A DNA stretch of 64,000 nucleotides from NCBI GenBank assembly GCA_041685735.1, contig JAWLFE010000007.1, positions 28,030-92,029 of the forward strand. The letters are read 5' to 3'. The DNA comes from CSSed11-175R1 sp041685735. Its GTDB lineage: Bacteria > Actinomycetota > Nitriliruptoria > Nitriliruptorales > Nitriliruptoraceae. This document shows, in pieces, positions 53,123 to 63,000 of this stretch (positions within the stretch are counted from its first letter, which is position 1; each line of letters opens with the position of its first letter). The position numbers were made by a program, and so were the translations under genes. Under the pieces are notes generated by a model, which was not told the origin of the DNA, searched no databases, and saw only the letters and a list, made by a program, of their open reading frames with translations.

Positions 53123-53874
53123 CATCCGCGCTCGCCCTGGCACGCGCCGAGCTGCGCATCCTCGCCCGCGACCGTGTCGCTGCCTTCAACGTCGTGATCG
53201 TCCCACTCGTCGCGGCGGCCTACCTCGTGGCCAACCCGCCCACCCAGGACATCCCGGGACCATTGGCCGCCTCTATCGCAGCCCTCCTGCTCGCGGTGTT
53301 CACCGGCGCCGCCCTGGTCCTCAAGTCGGTGATGGCCCTGGTCCAACGTCGCGAACAACACCTGCTCGAACGATGGAGGATCTCCGGCGCCGCCCCCACT
53401 GCCATCCTGGCCGGCACCCTGCTGCCCGGCGCCCTGCTGCTGGCTGCCGGCCTCGCCGTGATGTTCCCGGCCATCGCGATCGCACTGGACCACCCACCTG
53501 CGCAGCCCGTCTGGCTGCTCCTCGCCGCGGTGCTCGCCGTCCTATCGGGCAGCACCGCCGCCATCGTGGCCGCCGCCTACGCCCGCACCACCGACGGTGC
53601 CGCCGTGGTCGCCCTGCCCATCTTCGCCGCCCTGTTCGGTGGTGGGATCTGGGCCACAGTCGTCCCCCTCGGGGACATCACCTGGCGGATGCGAGCCACA
53701 GGCGGCGGCGCGCTCACCGAACTCGTCCGCATCGGCTGGGAAGGACCCACCGACGGCACCGGCATCGTCGCGGGCGCCACGGCCGTGGGACCCAGCCTGC
53801 TGGCCCTGCTAACCCTCACCGTCGTGCTCGCCGTCGCTGCCACACACACCTTCCGATGGAACCCCCGCCACTGA
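53119..53874 (+). CDS. ABC-2 type permease
   Basis: A 251-residue membrane protein with six helices in the ABC-2 layout (VVIVPLVAAAYLVA, SIAALLLAVFTGAALVLKSVM, ILAGTLLPGALLLAAGLAVMF and others) and the cytosolic QRREQHLLERWRISG coupling helix. It pairs with the preceding ATPase to export a drug, peptide or lipid. CAGGAGG precedes the ATG, which overlaps the ATPase stop as ATGA. Confidence 0.9.
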   Translation: MTSALALARAELRILARDRVAAFNVVIVPLVAAAYLVANPPTQDIPGPLAASIAALLLAVFTGAALVLKSVMALVQRREQHLLERWRISGAAPTAILAGTLLPGALLLAAGLAVMFPAIAIALDHPPAQPVWLLLAAVLAVLSGSTAAIVAAAYARTTDGAAVVALPIFAALFGGGIWATVVPLGDITWRMRATGGGALTELVRIGWEGPTDGTGIVAGATAVGPSLLALLTLTVVLAVAATHTFRWNPRH

Positions 53875-53903
53875 TCCACGATCGTCTCGACATCAGAACC
53901 CGC

Positions 53904-53934
53904 TCCGGGCGGCTGCGGAGAGCAGCAGCCCGGA
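53904..53934. terminator. Hairpin after the ABC permease gene
   Basis: tccggg with cccgga and the inner gctgc with gcagc form a stem with a small bulge, 30 bases after the permease stop. No long T-run. Confidence 0.5.
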
Positions 53935-54047
53935 CCGTTCTGACGTGGGCGCCGACACGCGAGAAGGCCCCGCGACCCGGGCGGGCTTGGGCTGTGACTG
54001 CCGGAGCCCGGTAGTGTCGACGCAGGTTGCTCGACGGACGGCGTGGG

Positions 54048-56059
54048 ATGTCACGGTTGCTGGACTTCCTGAGGCGGAACGTCCACCCGGTCGTCTTCCC
54101 GGTCTCCGTGGTCCTGACGTTCGGGTTCGCCGCCTTCGCCGGGGTGTTCACGCAGACCGCCAGCGGCATCTTCACACCGCTCCAGACGTTCATCACCGAA
54201 CGCTTCGGCTGGCTGTTGATCGGCGGTGTCGCTGCACTGCTCGCGTTCAGCATCTACCTCGCCGTCGGGCCCTACGCGAAGATCAAGCTCGGTCCAGATG
54301 ACAGCGAACCGGACTACTCGACGTTGTCGTGGTTCGCGATGCTGTTCAGCGCAGGCATGGGGATCGGCCTGTTGTACTACGGCGTCGCCGAGCCGATCAC
54401 CCACTACCTCGAACCGCCCCGGGGTGCGACCCCCGAGACCCAGGCCGCGGCGCAGCAGGCGATGAACATCACCTTCCACCACTACGGGTTCAGCCCGTGG
54501 GCGGTCTACGCGGTGCTGGGGCTCGGACTGGCGTACTTCGGGTTCCGGCGCGACCTGCCGCTGACGATGCGCTCGCTCTTCCAGCCCGTGCTCGGGGAAC
54601 GGATCCACGGTGGGCTGGGCCACACGATCGACGGACTGGCGGTGCTCGGGACCGTGTTCGGCATCGCAACCTCGTTGGGTTTCGGGGTGATGCAGATCAA
54701 CGCCGGCATGTCGACGGTGTTCAACTGGGATGTCTCCACCCGCAACCAGATCATCCTGATCGTGATCATCACGCTTGCGGCGACCGCGTCGGTGGCGGCT
54801 GGCCTCGACAGCGGGATCCAGCGGATCTCGCAGGTGAACATCACGCTCGCGGCCCTGTTACTCGCCTTCGTGTTCCTGGCCGGCCCGAGCACCCTGCTGC
54901 TGTCGGGCTACGTGGAGAACGTCGGCTACTACGTCCAGAACCTGGTCGACACGTTGCTGTGGTCGGGCACCTACGGCGGCGGGGCGTGGTTGTCGGACTG
55001 GACGCTGTTCTACTGGGCGTGGTGGATCTCCTGGTCGCCCTTCGTCGGGATGTTCATCGCCCGGATCTCCCGTGGCCGTACGATCCGCGAGTTCATCCTC
55101 GGCGTGCTGCTCGTGCCGACCATGGTGTCCTTCCTGTGGTTCACCGTGTTCGGCAACACCGCCCTCGAGTTGGAACGGGCTGGGGCCGGCATCGGCGTGC
55201 GGGTGCAGGAGGACTTCTCCACCGCGCTGTTCGCTCTGCTCGATCAGTTCCCCTTCGCGACGGTGACCTCGGTCGTCACCACCCTGGTGGTCGCACTGTT
55301 CTTCGTCACCTCCTCGGACTCCGGCTCCTTCGTGGTGGACATGCTGACCTCCGGCGGGAGCACCCACACGCCGGTGCAGACCCGGGTGTTCTGGGCGGCC
55401 ACCGAGGGACTTGTGGCGGCGGCTCTGCTGTTGACCGGCGGGCTCGCGGCGCTGCAGGCGGCGGCGATCTCCACCGGGCTGCCGTTCCTCGTGGTCCTGC
55501 TCGTCGCCACCTGGTCGCTGCTGAAGGGACTGCAGCAGGAGTATCCGCGCGCCGCCACACCAGCGGGGCCGCGGCTCCCACCGACGTCGCTGCGGGCCGC
55601 GGCCCCCCGGGGGGCCCAGGTCCGGGGNNNNNNNNNNGGGGGGGGCCCCCCCCCCCCCGCCCCCGGCCCCCCCCCCCCCCCCGCCGTGAGGAACAGTTCC
55701 GGGCCCGTGACCTGCAGTTGCGTGAACGCGAACTGGAGCTGCGTGAACGCGAGCTCGACCTCGCGCATCATGAACTCGAGCTGACCGGCGGTTCCGGTGA
55801 TGGTGCGCCCGATGCGCCGGCGCTCGCGGTGGTGGAGGCGATCAACGGTGCCCGGGCCTCGATCGCCGAGCTGCAGGATGAGCTTGACGACGCACGACAG
55901 AGGCTCGCCGCTGATCAGCGTGAGTTGGCAGCGGACGCCAGGGATCTCGCCGCTCTGGATGCGGCCGACGCCGGACCCGCCGCGCAAGCGGAGCCGGACA
56001 CCGGTGGCTCTCTGTCCGACCCGCCGAGCGTCGATGACCAACGAGACGGCCGTGGCTGA
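54048..56059 (+). CDS. BCCT-family betaine/carnitine/choline transporter with coiled-coil tail
   Basis: The first 500 residues form a 12-helix BCCT transporter: FSAGMGIGLLYYGVAEPITHY (the Gly-rich segment before the substrate site), TLFYWAWWISWSPFVGMFIARISRGRTIREF (the Trp-rich BCCT signature), and FFVTSSDSGSFVVDML. Sequence then runs into a poly-G/C zone with a 10-N gap. Beyond it, in another frame, is a hydrophilic tail built from LREREL heptads and another coiled coil, ending at 56059. The frames do not match across the gap because its true length is unknown. The tail may be an osmosensory C-terminal domain like BetP's. Confidence 0.85.
55628..55637. other. Assembly gap (10 N) in GC homopolymers
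   Basis: Ten N residues flanked by runs of G and C (about 55600-55682). The gap size is probably a placeholder, so the reading frame between the BCCT core and its tail cannot be followed. Confidence 0.95.
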
Positions 56060-56972
56060 CCGCCCGCCCCGGGGACCTCGCCCTTACCTCACGCTGTGCG
56101 CAGCCTTGGCACTGCTGCTGGCCGCCTGCTCTCCAGCCGACAGCGATCGCATCAGCATCGGTGTCCTTCCCTGGGCCGAGGTCACGGCGACCGCCGAGCT
56201 GTGGGAGTTCCTGCTGGAGGCGGAGGGCTACGAGGTCGACCTCGTCCGGATCGACACGACCTCCCCGGGGGGGATCACCCGCACCGGAGAGGTGAGTGTC
56301 GTCGACGGGTTGTACGCGCAGCTCGCCGAGGGCGAGATCGATATCTGGACCGGTGCGTGGCTGCCCCAGACCCACGCACCGCAGCTCGCCGAGCATGGCA
56401 GCGACATCGAGGTGGTGGGCACCTGGTATGAGGGAGCCCGCCTGACCTGGGCCGTGCCGACCAACAGCGAACTCACCTCGATCGCCGATCTGGCGGGGCA
56501 AGGTGAGGTGTTCGGTGCGGAGATCGTCGGCATCGAGCCAGGCAGCGGCCACGTTCGGGTCTCCCGCGATGATGTCCTGCCGGCCTACGGCCTCGAGGGC
56601 GAGTACACGCTGACCACCGGGTCGACCAGCGCGATGCTGGCGGCCCTCGACCGAGCGGTCACGGTGGATCGGCCGATCGTCGTGACGCTGTGGGAGCCCC
56701 ACCCGGCCTACGGCCGCTACGGGTTGCGCAACCTCGAGGACCCCATGGGCGCGCTCGGTGAGGAGGAGCGCATCGACGTCCTCGTTCGCGACGGCTTCGT
56801 CACGGATCACCCCGACATCGGCGCATGGTTAGCCGCCTTCAGCCTCGATGAACAGGAGCTGGTCTCTCTGCAGGTAGCGCTCGAGGACGCCGCCCCTGGT
56901 GAAGGGCGGCGTGCCGTCGCCACGTGGGTTGCGGAGCACCCGGGTCTCGTCGACCGGTGGCTCGACCGCTGA
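56034..56972 (+). CDS. Glycine betaine-binding lipoprotein, OpuAC type
   Basis: A 312-residue solute-binding lipoprotein. The signal peptide ends in the lipobox LLAAC, then a periplasmic-binding type II fold follows with IGVLPWAEVTATAELWEFLLE, IDIWTGAWLPQTHAPQLAEHG and a TLWEPHPAYGRYGLR region. The aromatic residues suit a betaine cage. ABC partner genes are absent; it overlaps the BCCT gene end by 26 bases, so the binding protein appears to work with, or beside, a secondary transporter. GTG at 56052 is an alternative start. Confidence 0.85.
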   Translation: MTNETAVADRPPRGPRPYLTLCAALALLLAACSPADSDRISIGVLPWAEVTATAELWEFLLEAEGYEVDLVRIDTTSPGGITRTGEVSVVDGLYAQLAEGEIDIWTGAWLPQTHAPQLAEHGSDIEVVGTWYEGARLTWAVPTNSELTSIADLAGQGEVFGAEIVGIEPGSGHVRVSRDDVLPAYGLEGEYTLTTGSTSAMLAALDRAVTVDRPIVVTLWEPHPAYGRYGLRNLEDPMGALGEEERIDVLVRDGFVTDHPDIGAWLAAFSLDEQELVSLQVALEDAAPGEGRRAVATWVAEHPGLVDRWLDR

Positions 56973-57268
56973 CGTCGGGCGGACCGGCCGGTCCGCGGTC
57001 GCCCCCCGGATGGTGGACCACGGCGCCCAGATCGCAGCCGACCTTGGGGGGTGACAGGCGCACAGATGGAACTGCTGGATGCATCCCACTGTTCGCCGGA
57101 CCCGATCCGGACGAGCGCGCGCCGCTCGAAGCACTCCTGCACGCGGTCGCATCCAACCTCGACACAACTCACCACTCCGACATCGACGGCGATCGACGTC
57201 CGCCGGCGGTTCGCGCGGTCCGTCACGGCCCGATGCTGGCCGCTCCACGACGGCTGCTCCCGCCTGGT
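56973..57268. other. Intergenic region before the toxin-antitoxin pair
   Basis: About 300 bases after the OpuAC-type gene. Short open frames occur but none has supporting features. The promoter of the antitoxin gene should lie near the right end. Confidence 0.35.
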
Positions 57269-57287
57269 ATCGTATGGCCCATACGAT
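57269..57287. promoter_or_regulatory. Operator palindrome of the toxin-antitoxin operon
   Basis: atcgtatg (57269-57276) and catacgat (57280-57287) form a perfect inverted repeat around gcc, ending 12 bases before the antitoxin ATG. This is the expected site for autoregulation by the antitoxin. Confidence 0.7.
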
Positions 57288-57299
57288 GACGGGGTGGCG

Positions 57300-57599
57300 A
57301 TGGACCTGGAACTGATCGATGAGTTGTCCGAGGCGCTGGAAGCTGCCCGTCGAGGAGCAACGACGAAACCGATGTCGGTGACCGTTCCTGTCCCGCTGGC
57401 GGACGCGTTCCGGCGGTTGGCTGACCGCGGTCTCATCGACAGCGTGTCGGAGGCGACGACGCATGCGCTCGAGGAAGCCCTCCAGGCGGTGATCGTCGGC
57501 ATGCGACTCGATGCCATCTACGAAGCGCATCCCGAGGACCGTCCCTCGGAGGATGAGGTAGCGGAGATGGCCGAACGCGCCGGCGTGAGTCTGCCGTGA
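57300..57599 (+). CDS. Antitoxin of a PIN-domain toxin-antitoxin pair
   Basis: A 99-residue helical protein. The segment MSVTVPVPLADAFRRLADRGLIDSVSEATTHALEEAL has a beta strand then two helices, in the style of ribbon-helix-helix repressors (a strand plus SVSEATTHAL). The acidic C-terminus would bind the toxin. GTG at 57294 is an alternative start. The stop overlaps the toxin GTG as GTGA. Confidence 0.75.
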   Translation: MDLELIDELSEALEAARRGATTKPMSVTVPVPLADAFRRLADRGLIDSVSEATTHALEEALQAVIVGMRLDAIYEAHPEDRPSEDEVAEMAERAGVSLP

Positions 57600-58000
57600 G
57601 CGTGACCGTGGTGCTCGATGGCGCCGGCCTGCACGCCTGGGCTGAGCGTCGGCCTCCACGTCAGGTGGTGGCGGTGATGGAGGTCCTGCGTCGGGCAGGT
57701 GCTGGCCGGGTGCTGGTGCCCTCCGTGGTCACGGTCGAGGCGCTGACGGGCGGAGCGCGTGATGCGTCGACGAACCAGGTCCTCAAACAGATCGACGTGC
57801 AGGAGCACCTGCCGCTCACCCATGCGCGTGCTGCAGCAGCGCTGCGGCAGGGCACCGACGGGTCGGCCGTGGACGCCGTCGTCGCGGAGGCTGCCGTGCG
57901 AACGAGGGCCGCCTACGTCATCACGTCCGACGCCGACGCCGACGATCTGAACACCCTGATCGACCGAGGCGCGGGACGAACGGCGGTCGTAACTGTCTGA
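57596..58000 (+). CDS. PIN-domain (VapC-like) ribonuclease toxin
   Basis: A 134-residue PIN-domain protein. The acidic quartet is D8 (VVLDGAGL), E48 (VTVEAL), D93 (AVDAVVAEAA) and D112 (ITSDADADD), as in VapC toxins that cleave tRNA or rRNA. It begins with GTG overlapping the antitoxin stop. The pair lies in an accessory stretch between the betaine transport genes and the mobile element and may have arrived with it. Confidence 0.82.
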   Translation: MSVTVVLDGAGLHAWAERRPPRQVVAVMEVLRRAGAGRVLVPSVVTVEALTGGARDASTNQVLKQIDVQEHLPLTHARAAAALRQGTDGSAVDAVVAEAAVRTRAAYVITSDADADDLNTLIDRGAGRTAVVTV

Positions 58001-58703
58001 CGTCGGGGACGGCGCGGATCAACACGTCGGCCATACGTGGCTCCTCCACCGGGCATCTCCTGAGATCGCAGGCGTCTCATCCGCGGTCCGAACGTGTGGA
58101 CAACGGCATCGGTATCGCTCTCCGGATGAGACCGGGACTCGCCCGATCCGCGAGACGCTGTCCGAACGGCGGGGCGAATCCCACCTGCCGTGTCCGACTC
58201 AGTCAGTGTCGGCGTCGTCACCCCCGAACATCTCGGTGATCAGCTGCTCGGCTAGGCGAGCTCCCTCGTCGTAGACGGCGCCCTCGATGGCTCGGCACTT
58301 CCAGATCGACGAGATGACGTCGACATCGATGGTTGGTCACCCGAAGGATCAGGGTACTGACATCACTACCTGTGGACAGCGGTCGACACCGGCCGCGCGA
58401 CCTTGACGCCGCCACGGTCTCGCCCTCCGCAACCTGACCGTGACCACCTCGGCGACCCTGACCGACGTTGCACGGCGTCTCGTGGTCACGACAAGGTGCC
58501 GAGAGCCGCGAACGGCCCCTCCGAGGCCGCCGACGTGCAGCTCGGGTAGCTGGGGGGCAGGGGATCGAACCGCACCGGACGGGTCCCGTGCGGTGGTCCT
58601 GGGTGCCGGATCATGCCGCTGACCAGCGGAAACGCACCTGGCCCGTCCTCGCCCGTTCCGCCAGGTGCTGGCCACGGTCAGCCCGTTCGTGGTCACGCCG
58701 TGG
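58001..58703. other. 700-bp region without intact genes; gene and tRNA-like fragments
   Basis: A minus-strand frame of about 44 codons ending at 58198 (IDVDVISSIWKCRAIEGAVYDEGARL...EMFGGDDADTD) has no start and looks like a truncated gene end. Near 58550-58575 the minus strand reads ggttcgatcccc followed by a C-rich run, like a worn tRNA 3' half. The far right holds nested inverted repeats. The mixture fits an element boundary, but no matching att copy is visible in the window. Confidence 0.45.
58618..58682. repeat. Nested inverted repeats downstream of the Fic gene
   Basis: Outer arms gctgacc (58618-58624) and ggtcagc (58676-58682) enclose inner arms gcacctgg (58634-58641) and ccaggtgc (58661-58668). 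The structure begins about 20 bases past the Fic stop codon on the minus strand. It may be a terminator, or a recombination or transfer site of the element. Confidence 0.6.
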
Positions 58704-59963
58704 TCACGAATCGGGGTGTCCGCGCGCACGGCCGATCGCCACCATGCGCTCGGGATCGTGTTCGAAGCCGTCGAGCAGCGCGAAGATCTCGGGCACCTCA
58801 TAGAGCCGGTTGCCCTTGCCCGCGCTCAGCTGCTTGACGATGCCGACGTCCTCGAGCTCCTCGATGGCATCCTGGGCCGCACGCCACGACCGGTCGAGCC
58901 GCTGGGCGAGATCGCGGGCGTGGAACGCCGGCATGTCGGGCAGGGACTCCAAGGCCGCCAGGACCCCCGCATCCGCGCGCGGCGCCCGCAACCCGGACTT
59001 CGCACGGACCTCGGCGAGCTGCACCAGCCACGACTGCTGGAGCTGCCCGACCTCGTGCGCGAGCCCGATCGTGGCGTGCGCCGCGAAGCTGATCGCCGTT
59101 GCGAACACGGTCAACCACCCATCGAGATCGTCGCTGCGGAACGCGTTCAGGCCCTCCACGTAGCGAGCTTCCGGGCGTGCGAACGCGATCGAGAGCGGGG
59201 GCAACACCGAGCTCGCCGTCTCCCGACGGAGCAGCGTGTGCACCAGGCACCGTCCGACACGGCCATTGCCGTCGTGGTGCGGGTGGATCGACTCGAACTG
59301 AGCATGCGCGATCGCGGCCACCACCACGGGCGAGAGGTCGCGCCTAGTGTTCACGAAGCCGACGAGATCCTCGAGCAACGCCGCGACCTCCTCGTGGGGA
59401 GGGCCCACGTACTCGGCGTTGGTCGGGTTGGTCCCACCGATGAACACCGGCCCATCGCGAACCTGCCCGGCGCGTGCGCGGTCCTCCTCCACGCTGGAGG
59501 TGGACAGCAGCGCACCATGCATGGACAACAGGTCATCGCCGGAGACCGAACCGCTGCGCGCGCCGATGTCCACCGCCGCGTCCAGCGCACGCACGTTGCC
59601 CAGCACCCGCCGCGCCTCGTCGTAGCGACCACCCGGCGCCCCCTGCTCCGCCTCCGCCAGACGCCGGTGCGACACCCGCAACGCCTCGATCCACGACGAG
59701 GCGATCGCCTCGGAGCGCAACAGACGTCGGGCCAGCGCCTCGAGACTCGGGAACCCCGCCGAGCTGTGGGCCAGGCGCATGAGCGCAGCTTCGGCATCAG
59801 CCACGTCCGCGGCCGCGACCCCGGACAGACGCACCTCGATCTCCACGATCGGGGCCGGCACGAACGCCTCGTAGGACAACCCCGCCTTGGCCGCCCGACC
59901 GCCGAAAGCGCCAGGATCCGCAGACCGGCGCTGCGTCACGTACCGACCGCGCGTGAACCGCAT
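58704..59963 (-). CDS. Fic-domain AMP-transferase with C-terminal winged helix
   Basis: A 419-residue class II Fic protein. The N-terminal part carries a possible inhibitory helix (SSWIEA, about 89-94). The catalytic loop IHPHHDGNGRVGR (226-238) has His227, Asp231, Asn233 and both Arg; Phe of the HPF core is His. The flap region (GGTNPTNAEYVGPP) is clear. The C-terminus (about 345-400) is a winged helix (HARDLAQRLDRSWRAAQDAIEELEDVGIV). Such proteins modify a target with AMP and may bind their own promoter. GGAGGG precedes the ATG. It is the gene after the relaxase on the same strand. Confidence 0.92.
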   Translation of the reverse strand: MRFTRGRYVTQRRSADPGAFGGRAAKAGLSYEAFVPAPIVEIEVRLSGVAAADVADAEAALMRLAHSSAGFPSLEALARRLLRSEAIASSWIEALRVSHRRLAEAEQGAPGGRYDEARRVLGNVRALDAAVDIGARSGSVSGDDLLSMHGALLSTSSVEEDRARAGQVRDGPVFIGGTNPTNAEYVGPPHEEVAALLEDLVGFVNTRRDLSPVVVAAIAHAQFESIHPHHDGNGRVGRCLVHTLLRRETASSVLPPLSIAFARPEARYVEGLNAFRSDDLDGWLTVFATAISFAAHATIGLAHEVGQLQQSWLVQLAEVRAKSGLRAPRADAGVLAALESLPDMPAFHARDLAQRLDRSWRAAQDAIEELEDVGIVKQLSAGKGNRLYEVPEIFALLDGFEHDPERMVAIGRARGHPDS

Positions 59964-59988
59964 CCGGAACCCTCCATCCAACCCGGTA

Positions 59989-60022
59989 GAAATAGAAGGA
60001 TAAGGCAATATCCTTCTATTTC
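59989..60022. promoter_or_regulatory. Perfect 34-bp AT-rich inverted repeat upstream of the Fic gene
   Basis: gaaatagaaggata (59989-60002) and tatccttctatttc (60009-60022) are perfect 14-bp arms around a 6-base loop. Its low GC is striking in this DNA. It lies 25 bases before the Fic start and 5 bases after the relaxase-remnant stop. It may be the Fic operator, perhaps bound by Fic's own winged helix, or a terminator for the relaxase, or both. Confidence 0.75.
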
Positions 60023-60027
60023 GAACC

Positions 60028-63000
60028 CTACCGCGCTCGCGTCCGACGCCACGAGTGGCGGAGCTGTGGGTAGAGATGTTGTCGGGTCTCGTCGAGGTGC
60101 TGTTGGACCCGTCGCTGGTCGTCGGACTGGGTGGGGCTGGCGATCTCGTTGCCGAAGGGTCGGTTCGGATCGGTGATGTCCCACCGCAGCCGGTGGCGTT
60201 CGAGTGCGCAAGCGGCCGCACTCCAAAGGACCCGGGAGCCAGGGTGGGAGGGCGGGGTCCCGAGTTCGGCGACAAGCCAAGGAGGCGATGTCGCCTCGTA
60301 TCGGACGATCGCACGCTCGGCTCGTTCATGGAGCTCGGTCCTCAACCGGGCGAGCTCGTCCTTGGCTGCCTGGATCTGGTGCCTGTCGGGGGCCCGGCCA
60401 CTTGCCGGTCGAGCTCGGCCAGCCGTGCGACGGTCCGGTCGAGGGCGGTCTGGCGCCAGCGGCGCTGCTGACTGAGCTCGTCACGCTGTTGCCGACGCGC
60501 GAGTCCGCGTAGGCCTCTGGGCAGGTCAGCGAGCTCCGCGTCGAGGGCATCGAGGCTGGCCTGATCCTGCCCGACGCGGACGACGAGCTGTTCGCGAGCG
60601 GTGTCGAGATCGCGTTGGCGTTGGACGTCGGGGCGAGCCAGGAAGGCTTCGAGCTATCGGATGCGGACAGCCAGAGGGTCCGGCTTGTCGGTGAGGGGGT
60701 CTTCGGCGCGGGTGCGTCGGAGTCGGCTGGTGAGGTCTGCGGTCTGTTCGGTGCCGAGGTGGACGTGGTGATATAGGGCGTCGTCGTCGCGGTGGTCGGC
60801 GGGTCCGTGGTAGAGCTGGTTGGTGATCCGTCCGCGGGACATCGCGACGTAGCCCCATTCGCGGTAGAGGGTCTCGGTGCCGAGCGTGTAGGTGTAGTCG
60901 CAGGTCAGGCCTTGGGCTTTGTGGCCGGTGATCGCGTACCCGTGGGCGAGGTGTCCGGCGTCGAGGTAGTCGGCGGGAAGCTTTCGTCGGACACCGCGGT
61001 CGTCGACCGTGTCGACGGTCCGCCGGGTGAGGTCGATGCGGGTGATGGTGGTGCGGGTGCCGTTGACGACACCGAGCTTGCGGTTGTTGCGCAGGCAGAC
61101 GATCCGATCCCCAGTCTGGAACTCGGCGTCACCGACCTGCAGCACGGGTCCGGTGAGCTGTCCGGCGGCGAGCATGGTGGCGCGGGCGCGGTGGTTGAGC
61201 TCGGCGACGTCGTCACGACGCAGCGCGATCATGATCGAGCCGGGCAGGTTGTCGCGTGCGGTGTGCCACCAGTCGTCGACGAGCTGGTCACGGAGCCGTT
61301 GGGCGGTGTCGGCGGCCCGGATCCGGCCGTGCTTCGTGTAGGCGTGCAGGGCGGTGTCGGGGTTGCCGTGGCGCAGTTCGTCGAGCGCGGCCTGTTCCCA
61401 TTGCAGGTGTTGCCGCCGGTTGTCGGTGAGCTCGATGGCAGGGAGGCGGGTGGTCAGGGCGCGGAACAGTCCGCCGGCGTCGATCTCGGGCAGCTGCCGC
61501 GGGTCACCGACCAGCACGACCTTGACGTGTTGCTGCTCGGCGTGGTCGAGCAGGTGGGCGAGCTGGCCGGTGCCGATCATCCCGGCCTCGTCCAGACCAG
61601 CACCGATCCGGGTTTGAACGGTGAGATGTCGTACCGGTGGTCGTCGAGCCGGCCGAGCAGACGGGCCAGCGCGCTCGAGCGGATCCCGGCGGATTCTCTG
61701 AGCTCGAGCGCGGTACGCGCGGCGAGCGCAACGCCGGTGACCTGGATCCCGGCCGCTTGCCAGGCGTCGCGGGCGGCGTCCAGCGCGTAGGTCTTGCCGG
61801 TCCCGGCCTTGCCGACCACCACCTGAACGCCGGCGCCCGAGCCGGTCAGCCGCCGCACCATCGTCTCCTGCTCCCCGGTGAGCGTCCGCCGCCTGAGCGC
61901 AGCGTCGACCGCCGTCTCGTTGACCACTGCCAACTTCGATCTGGTTCGGGTGAGGCTGCGGTTGATGGCCCGCTGCTCAGTGAGCAACAGCCCCCTGGTC
62001 GTGTAGCGGCGCTCGTCGGCATCGGCCGGGACGACCCGGCCGTCCGCCCGGCGGATGACGTCGACCTGGGTGAGGCTGCCGCGGGTGGGCCCGAGGCTGA
62101 CGAGCAGGTCGGTGTCGTGGGTCAGCAACGCTTCAGCAACACGTTCGCACCACTCGACCGGCGCGCCGGCAGGCATCCGTTCGGCGAGTTGCTGCAGGAC
62201 ATCCCTGCGGGTGAACGACGAGGCCGTCTGGGTCAGCCCTTCGTCGCCGACGAGCTGTTGCCACAGCTGATCGGGGTCGGGCCGCTCCCAGGTGGCACGG
62301 CCGGTCAGGGTCTCGTGCCACCCGGGCCCGACGCCGAGCGCGCGGGCACGACCCGCCCAGCCATCACGAAGCTCCGCCTCCGACGGATGCCCGGCCTTGG
62401 CCTGGCGGGTGGCCAGCGTCGCGGCCTGTGCCGCCGCAGCCGAGGTCTCACCCCGGTCTTGCATGTGGGCGACGATCGCGGCGCGGCGTTGCGAGAACGT
62501 CTCGATCAGCTCACGGTCGACCCCGTCGATATCCGCGTGGCCGTTGACGACCGGCTGCCAGGCCACCCCGAGTCGAACCGTGAGCTCGTGCCGCAGATGG
62601 GCCTGATAGAGGACCCCGGCAGTCTTGGCGTGCGCGAACAGCTTCCGCGAATCCAACGTCCGCAACACCCCGTCATCCGACCTGCGGGCGAGGTTGGCGA
62701 CCAGCACGTGGGTGTGCAGCAACGGATCGTCCGCCCGCGAGGTGCGATGCCGGAACGCCGCCGCGACGAACCTGTCGGCCTTGACCGTCTCGGAACCGCC
62801 GGCCCCGCGGCGGGTGAACCCGGCAGCCCGTTCCAGATACCCGATCGCCCCGTCGACCGCCGCGTCGTGTGCGGCGACGACCTCAGCCGCAGTGGCCTGG
62901 TCGCCGAGGGCCCACAGCAGCGACACGGACTTCGGGGCCCGGAAGGTGTGGTCGAACCCCGGGACCTTCCGTGCCGGATGCGCCGCCAGCTGCGCTCCGG

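Noticed and set aside
58553..58575. Possible tRNA gene on the minus strand
   Set aside because: Only a T-loop-like string is present. The T-stem does not pair well and no D-arm or anticodon arm could be built, so at most it is a 3' remnant.
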